Part shown: positions 1-6,411 of the stretch, piece by piece
Layout of the letters: every line of letters begins with the position of its first letter
Numbering within the stretch: position 1 is the first letter of the stretch
Assembly: GCA_020634935.1 (NCBI GenBank)
Contig: JACKAT010000088.1
Location: forward strand, 1 to 12,398
Length of the DNA: 12,398 nt
Reading direction: 5' to 3'
Origin: Anaerolineales bacterium
Lineage (GTDB): Bacteria > Chloroflexota > Anaerolineae > 4572-78 > J111
Position numbers and translations under genes: made by a program
The notes under the pieces: generated by a model
Database searches by the model: none
Told to the model about the DNA's origin: nothing
What the model saw: the letters and a program-made list of their open reading frames with translations, nothing else

Positions 1-43
1 TCAATGCCTTTCAGTCGGTTCCGGATTCCGACGGAGGATTATA

Positions 44-258
44 CCTCGATTGGTCTGGAAGCCCAAGTTTGTGTCGCTTGTGAATAGGAAAAAAGGGTTT
101 AAAAATGGAAATAGCTTGGTGTGACCAGCACCAAGCTATTTCGGAGAGGAGAGGAGGTTTTTATAACTGGCTTTATCATAACCGAAATAGCCGGGATAGT
201 ATATAAGATTTGTCTTTGGTTTATATCAGTTTGTTTTAGGAATTCGTTTGAACGCTTA
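44..258. repeat. Tandem structured repeat, copy 1
   Basis: First unit of a tandem duplication with a period of 224 bp (223 after a 1-nt deletion in copy 2). Positions 44-226 match 268-449 with four substitutions and one indel, about 97% identity. The homology then decays and picks up again at AATTCGTT (241-248 and 485-492). The unit contains a perfect 13-bp hairpin (109-121 with 129-141, 7-nt loop). It also has a second possible 10-bp hairpin that reuses part of the first (135-144 with 182-191), a purine tract (142-157), and a degenerate 22-nt direct repeat starting TATATAAG. It does not encode a convincing protein. Function is unknown; a small structured RNA or an intergenic repeat family are both possible. 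Confidence 0.85.
109..191. other. Mutually exclusive hairpins in repeat copy 1
   Basis: Segment A (109-121, AAATAGCTTGGTG) pairs perfectly with B (129-141). The right part of B extended (135-144, GCTATTTCGG) pairs perfectly with C (182-191, CCGAAATAGC). Only one helix can form at a time because bases 135-141 are shared. The architecture resembles an attenuator or switch. Neither helix is directly followed by a U-tract; the nearest T run is TTTTTATA at 158-165, inside the loop of the second helix. The same arrangement recurs in copy 2 at 333-414. The base pairing is seen directly; any regulatory role is inference. Confidence 0.6.
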
Positions 259-267
259 AGGGCTAAG

Positions 268-503
268 CCTCGGTTGGTCTGGAAGCCCAAGTTTGTGTCG
301 CTTGTGAATAGGGAAAAAGGGTTTAAAAATGGAAATAGCTTGGTGTGACCAGCACCAAGCTATTTCGGAGAGGAGAGGAGGTTTTTATAACGGCTTTATC
401 ATAACCGAAATGGCCGGGATAGTATATAAGGTTTGTCTTTGGTTTATATAAGGTTGTCTTAGATTTGTATAGAGTTTTATTATAAATTCGTTGGAAATCT
501 TAA
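268..503. repeat. Tandem structured repeat, copy 2
   Basis: Second unit of the 224-bp tandem duplication. The 13-bp hairpin (333-345 with 353-365) is fully conserved. The alternative hairpin (359-368 with 405-414) has one A-to-G change at 412, which turns an A-U pair into a G-U pair and so keeps the helix possible in RNA. The 22-nt internal direct repeat is clearest here: TATATAAGGTTTGTCTT at 423-439 and TATATAAGGTTGTCTT at 445-460. The unit ends about 100 bp upstream of the promoter of the next gene. Nothing recognisable lies between 504 and 600. Confidence 0.85.
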
Positions 504-602
504 TCATTCGACTCATCGACCGGGGTCAGATTGGGGATTGATTACCAGTTGGGGTACAATGACTAGTGTCACCAGTTGTCCGGAGTTACGAAGAATTTTT
601 AG

Positions 603-630
603 TTGATTCTAACGATTCAACTGGTATACT
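603..630 (+). promoter_or_regulatory. Sigma70-like promoter of the UPF0182 gene
   Basis: TTGATT (603-608) and TATACT (625-630) are separated by 16 nt, giving 4/6 and 5/6 matches to the housekeeping -35 and -10 boxes. Transcription would start near 637, leaving a leader of about 45 nt before the ATG at 683. A ribosome-binding sequence CGGAG (669-673) lies 9 nt before that ATG. Confidence 0.45.
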
Positions 631-682
631 AACGGGCAGAATAGGGTACCGATAAACTGAGTGCAGGACGGAGTAACGTTTT

Positions 683-3481
683 ATGAGCACGGCCAATCGC
701 TTTCGTTTGTGGACAATCATCATTATCGTCATTGCTTTATACCTTGTAGCTCGATTTGGGGTGGGCCTTTACACCGATTATCTGTGGTTTCAGCATCTTG
801 GCCTTGAATCGGTGATGCTGACGGGTATTTGGGCCCGATTTGCCGTGGGAATTGGTGTGGCCATACCGTTTGCCGCTTTATTTTGGGTGAATACATTTAT
901 CGCCCGCTGGCAGTCGATTCGAAATGTGCTATTTTTTAGTGATGAAACGTTAGTGGCGCAGCGCTTTGTGGTATGGATTATCTGGGGGGTAGGTGCGCTG
1001 CTAGCCTGGATTGTGGGTATGGCGGCTTCAAGCGATTGGCTGCTTTTTCTACGCTATCTCAACCAGCATGCCTTTGATCTAATGGATCCTATTTTTAACC
1101 GTGACGTCAGTTTTTATGTATTTAGTGTGCCTGTATTTCGCTTCATTCAGAGCTGGCTGGTGGTGTCTCTATTTTTGTCGCTGATAGGGACGGTAGCGAT
1201 TTATGCGCTGGCCCAACAGAATAATTTGGCTGAAGGTCGAATTATTATTTTACCTCATGTTCAACTTCATTTCTCTGTTATTGGCGCGCTAATTTTCTTG
1301 ACATTCGCTCTTGATCATTGGCTTGATTTATTTAATTTGGTCTACTCTGAGCGGGGTGTGGCTTATGGGGCTAGTTACACCGATGTCCACGTTTCGATGC
1401 CGGCTCTATGGGTGATGGTGGTGGTAGCCCTGGCAACGGCGGCAATCTTACTATTGAATACCTTGATTCGCCGCCCATCATTGAGTCTAATGGCTATTTT
1501 TGTATGGATCTTGGCCGGCGTGATAGGGGGCGGTTTTATCCCCGGTATTATCCAACGCTATATTGTGGAGCCGAACGAATTAGCCCGGGAAGCACCCTTC
1601 ATCGAGAGCAATATTCGTTTGACGAATATGGCCTATGGCCTGGATACTATTCAGGACCGTGACTTTACTGAAGTTGAACCTCTCACCGAAGAGGCGGTGA
1701 TCGCCAATGATAACTTTTTAAAGAATATTCGGCTCTGGGATTATCGCCCCCTAGAGCGCACCTACCAGCAGATTCAAGCGATTCGGCTTTATTATCAATT
1801 CCATGACATCGATTTTGACCGTTATGAAGTCAATAATGAACTCCGTCAGGTGGCGATCTCCGCACGTGAACTGAATAAAGAAGCCTTGCAGTCGCGGACA
1901 TGGGTTACGGAGCGATTGCAATTTACCCACGGCTATGGGGTGGTGGCCAACCCGGTTAATGAAGTAACCCGGGAAGGGTTGCCCCAGTTATGGATTAAAG
2001 ATTTACCCCCGGAGAGTGCGGTCAATATTGAAGTTCAACAGCCGGAGATTTACTATGGCGAAACGACGAATGATTATGTTTTTGTCAAAACGAGCGAGCG
2101 TGAATTCAATTATCCGAGCGGCGAGCAAAATGTCTTTACGAATTACGAGGGCACAGGCGGGGTAGCGTTAAACAGCTTTCTGAAACGAATCGCGTTCGCC
2201 CTACGGCTGGCCGATACAAATATGCTGCTGAGTCAGGAATTTACGAATGACAGCCGGGTGATGTTCTATCGTAATATCCAGCAGCGCGTCAATCGAATTG
2301 CTCCATTCCTGCAATATGACCAAGATCCCTATATTTTGGTGGGTGAGGATGGACATTTATATTGGCTTCAGGATGCTTATACGACCTCCGATCGGTTTCC
2401 CTATGCCGAACCCAGCGTTTTCCCGCATGATCAGCCCCGAATCCGCATTAACTATATCCGTAATTCGGTTAAGGTTTTGATCGATGCCTATGACGGCTCT
2501 CTGACCTTTTTTGTAACCGATACTAAGGACCCGCTGATTCAATCTTACCAGGCTATTTTTCCAAACTTGTTTACGCCGATGAGCGAGATGCCCGATTGGG
2601 TTCGCGACCATATTCGCTACCCTGAAGAAATCTTCCGTATCCAGTCGGAACTGTACCGGACTTATCATATGCGCGATGTTAATGTCTTTTACAATAAGGA
2701 AGACCTGTGGCAGATACCTCGAGAGAATTTCGCCGGAGAAACCGTCTTTGTCGAGCCTTATTATGTGATGTTAAAACTGCCCGGCGCGGACGAAACTGAA
2801 TTTGTTTTGATCCAACCCTTCACGCCGAACAATAAAGATAACCTCATCGGTTGGATGGCGGCCCGCTCGGATGGTGAGAATTACGGGCAATTGGTGACGT
2901 ATCGTTTCCCGAAGCAGGAGTTGATTTTTGGGCCGCTGCAAATCGAGGGCCGGATCGATCAAGACCCGGAAATTTCGTCACAGATTACGCTGTGGGATCA
3001 AGGTGGATCGCAGGTGATCAGGGGGAATTTACTGGTACTTCCCATTGATAATTCACTTCTATATGTGGAACCCCTTTATTTACAGGCTGAAAATGGACAG
3101 ATCCCCGAGTTAAAACGAGTTATTTTGGCCTCAGGTGACAAAATTGTGATGCGCACCACGTTGGCCGAAGCCCTCGTCGCTTTGTTCGAAGGTTTAGATG
3201 AAGAGGAGCTACCGACGACCGCAACCAGCGCCACGCCTGGCGGTGAAACTGTATCGAACGAGGCTGTCCCATCAGACGATTCTTCGCCGTCCAGTACGTC
3301 TGGTCAGGCTGATTTGGCGGACAAAGGCATCGCCGAATTAGCGCAAATGGCGTCAGATCATTACGAGGCGGCTCGACAGGCCCTGCGTCAGGGTGACTGG
3401 ACCACTTATGGCCGAGAACTTGATCAAATGGAGGCGGTGCTCAATACGTTGGTGCAGCTAACCAGTCAACAACAGCCCTAG
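683..3481 (+). CDS. UPF0182 family integral membrane protein
   Basis: 932-residue protein of the UPF0182 family (COG1615, Pfam PF03699), whose biochemical function is unknown. About seven hydrophobic helices fill the N-terminal third (near residues 8-30, 49-70, 95-115, 151-177, 196-214, 239-261 and 268-290). A large domain of about 540 residues follows with family-typical stretches such as NIRLWDYRPL, the FTHGYGVV-NPV region and FTNYEGTGGVAL. Its side of the membrane is not certain from sequence. A Ser/Thr/Pro-rich linker (about 838-875) leads to a C-terminal helical tail (IAELAQMASDHYEAARQAL) common in the family. Length is normal. The ATG at 683 is supported by CGGAG at 669-673 and a first helix starting at residue 8. 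It stands alone on the plus strand, and its stop overlaps the stop of the convergent TPR gene. Family assignment is firm; the role is unknown. Confidence 0.93.
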   Translation: MSTANRFRLWTIIIIVIALYLVARFGVGLYTDYLWFQHLGLESVMLTGIWARFAVGIGVAIPFAALFWVNTFIARWQSIRNVLFFSDETLVAQRFVVWIIWGVGALLAWIVGMAASSDWLLFLRYLNQHAFDLMDPIFNRDVSFYVFSVPVFRFIQSWLVVSLFLSLIGTVAIYALAQQNNLAEGRIIILPHVQLHFSVIGALIFLTFALDHWLDLFNLVYSERGVAYGASYTDVHVSMPALWVMVVVALATAAILLLNTLIRRPSLSLMAIFVWILAGVIGGGFIPGIIQRYIVEPNELAREAPFIESNIRLTNMAYGLDTIQDRDFTEVEPLTEEAVIANDNFLKNIRLWDYRPLERTYQQIQAIRLYYQFHDIDFDRYEVNNELRQVAISARELNKEALQSRTWVTERLQFTHGYGVVANPVNEVTREGLPQLWIKDLPPESAVNIEVQQPEIYYGETTNDYVFVKTSEREFNYPSGEQNVFTNYEGTGGVALNSFLKRIAFALRLADTNMLLSQEFTNDSRVMFYRNIQQRVNRIAPFLQYDQDPYILVGEDGHLYWLQDAYTTSDRFPYAEPSVFPHDQPRIRINYIRNSVKVLIDAYDGSLTFFVTDTKDPLIQSYQAIFPNLFTPMSEMPDWVRDHIRYPEEIFRIQSELYRTYHMRDVNVFYNKEDLWQIPRENFAGETVFVEPYYVMLKLPGADETEFVLIQPFTPNNKDNLIGWMAARSDGENYGQLVTYRFPKQELIFGPLQIEGRIDQDPEISSQITLWDQGGSQVIRGNLLVLPIDNSLLYVEPLYLQAENGQIPELKRVILASGDKIVMRTTLAEALVALFEGLDEEELPTTATSATPGGETVSNEAVPSDDSSPSSTSGQADLADKGIAELAQMASDHYEAARQALRQGDWTTYGRELDQMEAVLNTLVQLTSQQQP

Positions 3482-4950
3482 TTTTTAGATCCGTTCAGCT
3501 GTTTTTGTATCCGAAAAACACCTTCCCAAGCGGACGAACGATACGTACCGGCTAAATCTTTTTCTGTTATCAACCGGTAGGTTTGTTCGGCCTCAGTAAG
3601 TTGGCCCTGAGATTCCAAATATCGGGCTAAATGGTAACGAGCGCTCATCAGTTTTGGATCGAGCTCGATGGCTTGCCGCAGATTGGTTTCCGCTTGGTCT
3701 AAGTCACCCGCTAAGAATTGCATCCAACCCAATAGATCGTACGCTTCAGCGTTTTCTTTATCCGCTTCAACCAGCGCCTCGGCTGCGGGAATCCCCGCTT
3801 CATTAAGGCGATAGGTGTGATCCGCATAAAATTTAACCTGAAGGGTTTGGATTAGGCGATCGTCCGGCGCAGCTTCCACCGCCGCCATATATTGGGTTTC
3901 AGCGTCAGCCAGACTACCTTGATCCGTCTTGACCCGGGCTAACTCAATATAAATGCCCGAATTTTTTGGGTCCAACGAAGCGGCCCGTTGCAGCGTATCC
4001 TCAGCCACATTTAAAGCCCCTTTTTGTCGTAAATAAATCCCCTCAAAATAGGTCGGCAGCGCCGAGGCCGGATCGAGCATTTCGGCTTGACGAAATGTCT
4101 CGATGGCCGGGCGGCCATACTGGGCCAGGGCGTGACCTAGAAAAGCAAGGCTCTTTGCTTTGTCTTTATCGGTTTGGTCCTCTGCTTGGCTCGCTATTTG
4201 AAGGGCATGAATTGCCGGCGGCCACAACTCGGCCTGAACTAACGCAACACCCTCGGCTTGCGCAATCGCCGCTTGAGGGGCGTCACTGCCAAACGGCTCA
4301 AGAATGGCGTTCAGATAGTCGCGTCGAGCGAAGAGATTGTCCGAAATATCAGTGGGCATGGCCGCCAGATATGCTCTAGCTTTGGTCATGTCTGTCGGCA
4401 TCACCAGGCTAGCTAAATACCACTGAGCCTCGGCATCCTGGGAATGGGATAATTGTTCCAAAAAGGCGTCTTGGGCCGCATCGAATTCCAACCGGGCTAA
4501 ATAGGCTCGCCCCAATCCGGAAAAAACACCGGGAAGGTCAGGATCGGTCTCGCTCACCTTTTGCCAGAGTGATAGCGCCTTGAGCGAGTTACCCTGGCTC
4601 AGATAGGTTTCAGCCAAGCCGACTGTAGCCACCGGATTCTCTAAATCTCGGGCCAGGGCGCGATTGAATGCGTCTTCAGCTAGATTATTCCGCTGCTGGT
4701 GCAGGTAAAGTTGTCCAAGCGGGATTAAGGGGATTGGTGATTCACTATGAGCCTCAGCGGCATGTTCTAAAACGTCAACCGCCTCGCTGTAGCGTTCCTG
4801 GTCGATAAAGGTGGTTGCCTGACTGAGAAAATTTTGAAGCGATTCAGGGGTAGGGGTAGACTCGACCGTCTGGCAAGCCAAAAAGATCAGACTGACTAAA
4901 ATGAGAAACCCTAGATTTTTCCCAAATCTGTGAAGGAATTCTTTGGACAT
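3478..4950 (-). CDS. TPR-repeat lipoprotein
   Basis: 490-residue protein built almost wholly of tetratricopeptide-like helical pairs (about ten), for example AYDLLGWMQFLAGDLDQAE followed by NLRQAIELDPK. Such proteins act as binding scaffolds; no partner can be named. The N-terminus has basic residues (K3, R8, K11), a hydrophobic stretch (13-25) and LIFLAC with Cys26, so it is probably a lipoprotein facing outward from the membrane. The lipobox has Phe at -3, slightly off consensus. The frame stays open to an ATG at 5013, but I prefer 4950: the signal peptide begins there, and a TATAAT box at 4982-4987 puts the transcription start downstream of 5013. No clear Shine-Dalgarno precedes 4950. The gene converges on the UPF0182 gene with a 4-bp overlap. 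Some middle repeats are degenerate. Confidence 0.88.
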   Translation of the reverse strand: MSKEFLHRFGKNLGFLILVSLIFLACQTVESTPTPESLQNFLSQATTFIDQERYSEAVDVLEHAAEAHSESPIPLIPLGQLYLHQQRNNLAEDAFNRALARDLENPVATVGLAETYLSQGNSLKALSLWQKVSETDPDLPGVFSGLGRAYLARLEFDAAQDAFLEQLSHSQDAEAQWYLASLVMPTDMTKARAYLAAMPTDISDNLFARRDYLNAILEPFGSDAPQAAIAQAEGVALVQAELWPPAIHALQIASQAEDQTDKDKAKSLAFLGHALAQYGRPAIETFRQAEMLDPASALPTYFEGIYLRQKGALNVAEDTLQRAASLDPKNSGIYIELARVKTDQGSLADAETQYMAAVEAAPDDRLIQTLQVKFYADHTYRLNEAGIPAAEALVEADKENAEAYDLLGWMQFLAGDLDQAETNLRQAIELDPKLMSARYHLARYLESQGQLTEAEQTYRLITEKDLAGTYRSSAWEGVFRIQKQLNGSKN

Positions 4951-4981
4951 AGCAAAATGACGTTTAATCCCGTTTCGGGAA

Positions 4982-4987
4982 ATTATA
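4982..4987 (-). promoter_or_regulatory. -10 box of the TPR lipoprotein gene
   Basis: A perfect TATAAT on the minus strand, 31 nt before the chosen ATG at 4950. The -35 region at the expected distance (CCCAAT-like) is poor. A 13-bp inverted repeat, TCCCG-TTT-CGGGA (4968-4980), sits exactly over the expected transcription start. It could be an operator or a small hairpin at the mRNA 5' end. The promoter follows immediately after the terminator of the upstream gene, which makes a separate transcription unit likely. Confidence 0.45.
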
Positions 4988-5020
4988 GCACAAAACAGAC
5001 TCAGATTGGGCATATAGCAT

Positions 5021-5056
5021 AAAAAAAACCTGGAAACAAAAAGTCTCCAGGTTTTT
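5021..5056 (-). terminator. Intrinsic terminator of the secreted-protein gene
   Basis: On the minus strand AAAAACCTGGA (from 5056) pairs with TCCAGGTTTTT (to 5024) as an 11-bp stem with an 11-nt loop, and a run of eight T (5028-5021) follows. It lies 22 nt after the stop codon at 5079. The stem also has a T run on the other side, but no plus-strand gene ends nearby, so the minus-strand reading is the functional one. Confidence 0.92.
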
Positions 5057-5078
5057 ATGACTATAGAGGAGGTGAGGT

Positions 5079-6182
5079 CTATTTTACGGCCAGGGCAAAG
5101 ATCCCCAACGTTGTAGTTTCAACAGTAATACTATTCTCGCCCCGATTGACTTTATAACCGAGTTCTTCGACATCAACCCATTTACCGTCAATTAAAGTTA
5201 CAACAGTCAGAGTACTGCTGTCATCAGTTTGATTTAGGTATTGGCTGGGATCAAATTCGATGGTAACCGGTTGGCTTAAGAAGGTCAGGTGATATTTTTC
5301 CGCCAGAGATAATGCATAATAGTTGATTCGATATACACCAATGTGAATTGGCGCACCAAGAAGTTCAAAGGACTCACTATCGGGTATGGTTGGGAAGGGT
5401 GACATTTCAAAATGACTGCCGACCTCAACCGAGCCAGCGGGAACACGCAATTTGAAATCATCGCGCAGCGGTGTTGCCAGAGTCGTTGTGCCGAACTCAT
5501 CGACTTCCTGAGTCAAAGCGGGGTTGTCATCGAACCCCAGCGCAAACAACGTATTCCCATTTTCTTGCCAAGGCGTCATCGATGTCACCATGCCGGTAAC
5601 TATATTGTTGAAGATATCAACCTGCCCGCCCAATTTGACCCAACTTTGGCTGACCGGATTGTACATCCACAGCCGGATTCGATTCTCTTGATCGCCGCTT
5701 AACCCCAAATCCTGGTAGGGCGCGTTGATCAGAATCGGCTGACCAAATTTTGTGACCGCTCCTCCCTCAATGGCTCGACGCCAGACCGCAAAAAGGAAGT
5801 AAGGGGAGTTGCCGCTGGTAGGCACGAGACTGCTGGGTATTTGCAGCGTATGGGGCAGGGGCGGGACATTTTGGGGGATCCCGGTGCTGAAAAGCTTAAC
5901 CTGAACCGCTTCATCGATGGCCCCGTCGAGGAAAATAATGAAAAAACCAGGTGTTTCCGGGTCTCTAACGGGAGTATCTGCATTTAAATTCTCCGGATCG
6001 ACTTCCCCCTTTTCATTTGCCGGCGGCGGTCCATTATTGTCACCTTTTTTATTAATAGGGCTAGCGAAAACCGGTTTAGTTAACCCCTTGGCATCAACTA
6101 CTGAGGTATCTTCCAGGGTTAAGGCGAAAGCCAAAGCTAACATAAATATAAAATTAAGAAGAAGTAATCGTTTATAGTTCAT
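5079..6182 (-). CDS. Secreted protein with two tandem beta-rich modules, function unknown
   Basis: 367-residue protein that I do not recognise by name. It begins with a signal peptide: K4 and R5, hydrophobic residues 6-23, and possible cleavage after VVDA (residue 31). A polar, Pro/Asn/Asp-rich spacer follows (about 40-75). The rest looks like two related beta modules. Each ends in the same pattern: a QP-hydrophobic-I strand (FGQPILINAPY and LSQPVTIEFDP), an Asp/Ser-rich turn, a Trp-Val strand (SWVKLGG and KWVDVEE), then a closing FALGF or FALAV. This resembles beta-sandwich repeats of bacterial surface or cell-wall proteins; a ligand cannot be inferred. The start is secure: AAGGAG (6193-6198) lies 10 nt before the ATG. 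It has its own promoter and terminator and no operon partner. Confidence 0.8.
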   Translation of the reverse strand: MNYKRLLLLNFIFMLALAFALTLEDTSVVDAKGLTKPVFASPINKKGDNNGPPPANEKGEVDPENLNADTPVRDPETPGFFIIFLDGAIDEAVQVKLFSTGIPQNVPPLPHTLQIPSSLVPTSGNSPYFLFAVWRRAIEGGAVTKFGQPILINAPYQDLGLSGDQENRIRLWMYNPVSQSWVKLGGQVDIFNNIVTGMVTSMTPWQENGNTLFALGFDDNPALTQEVDEFGTTTLATPLRDDFKLRVPAGSVEVGSHFEMSPFPTIPDSESFELLGAPIHIGVYRINYYALSLAEKYHLTFLSQPVTIEFDPSQYLNQTDDSSTLTVVTLIDGKWVDVEELGYKVNRGENSITVETTTLGIFALAVK

Positions 6183-6320
6183 AAGTTTTTTGCTCCTTGA
6201 GATAGCTAAAAGTGAATGTGATTTTTTTATAGTAATTCAGGTGCCAGTTAAATTATATGGATCGATTGTTCTAGTTGTCTTAGACATCTATTTGAATAAT
6301 TAAAGGAGCAAAAAATCTTA
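6181..6320. repeat. Inverted repeat of a ribosome-site leader
   Basis: The minus-strand leader of the secreted-protein gene (AAGGAGC, six A, then CTTAT; 6198-6181) recurs on the plus strand at 6303-6321 as AAGGAGC, six A, then TCTTAT. That is 18 identical positions with one inserted base. The arms are about 100 bp apart and flank the promoter. No plausible gene starts behind the plus-strand copy. Confidence 0.55.
6252..6281 (-). promoter_or_regulatory. Promoter candidate for the secreted-protein gene
   Basis: On the minus strand, AAGACA (6281-6276) and a perfect TATAAT (6257-6252) are separated by 18 nt. The predicted start near 6245 leaves a 63-nt leader with the AAGGAG ribosome site at 6198-6193. 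A second AT-rich stretch, ACTATAAAA near 6228-6236, lacks a well-spaced -35 box. Confidence 0.4.
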
Positions 6321-6342
6321 TTTCAGTCGATTATGGATGGCT

Positions 6343-6398
6343 CGATTTGGATAGCTAAATCCGCTCTAAGCGGAGATTTGACTATCGCCTTCAAATCG
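6343..6398. other. Long imperfect hairpin after cobN
   Basis: The arms are CGATTTG (6343-6349) with CAAATCG (6392-6398), GATAG with CTATC, AAAT with ATTT, and CCGCT with AGCGG around a CTA loop. They are interrupted by a 5-nt bulge, a mismatch region and a 2-nt bulge. It begins 14 nt after the cobN stop codon. On the minus strand the next T run (6315-6310) is 28 nt further on, so it is not a canonical intrinsic terminator. It may stabilise the cobN mRNA 3' end. Confidence 0.45.
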
Positions 6399-6411
6399 TG
6401 ATCGACTCGAT

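Noticed and set aside
1..124. Possible 3' end of an upstream plus-strand gene
   Set aside because: Frame 1 is open from 1 to 87 and frame 2 from 2 to 124, so neither is distinguished. The peptides match nothing I recognise, and the stop codons lie inside the repeat.
99..348. Two overlapping small reading frames (99-290 minus, 121-348 plus) in the repeat region
   Set aside because: Both run through the hairpins and are by-products of the duplicated sequence. No ribosome site is positioned for either, and the peptides look random.
44..503. CRISPR array or diversity-generating retroelement repeat
   Set aside because: There are only two long units with no spacers, and no cas or reverse transcriptase gene is nearby. 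The A-to-G bias rests on four sites.
5021..5056. Terminator acting for a plus-strand transcript
   Set aside because: No plus-strand gene ends upstream; the nearest plus-strand coding region stops at 3481. The eight-T tail is on the minus side.
6333..6401. 22-codon reading frame behind the plus-strand AAGGAG
   Set aside because: The ribosome site is about 24 nt from the ATG, too far, and the frame overlaps the hairpin after cobN.
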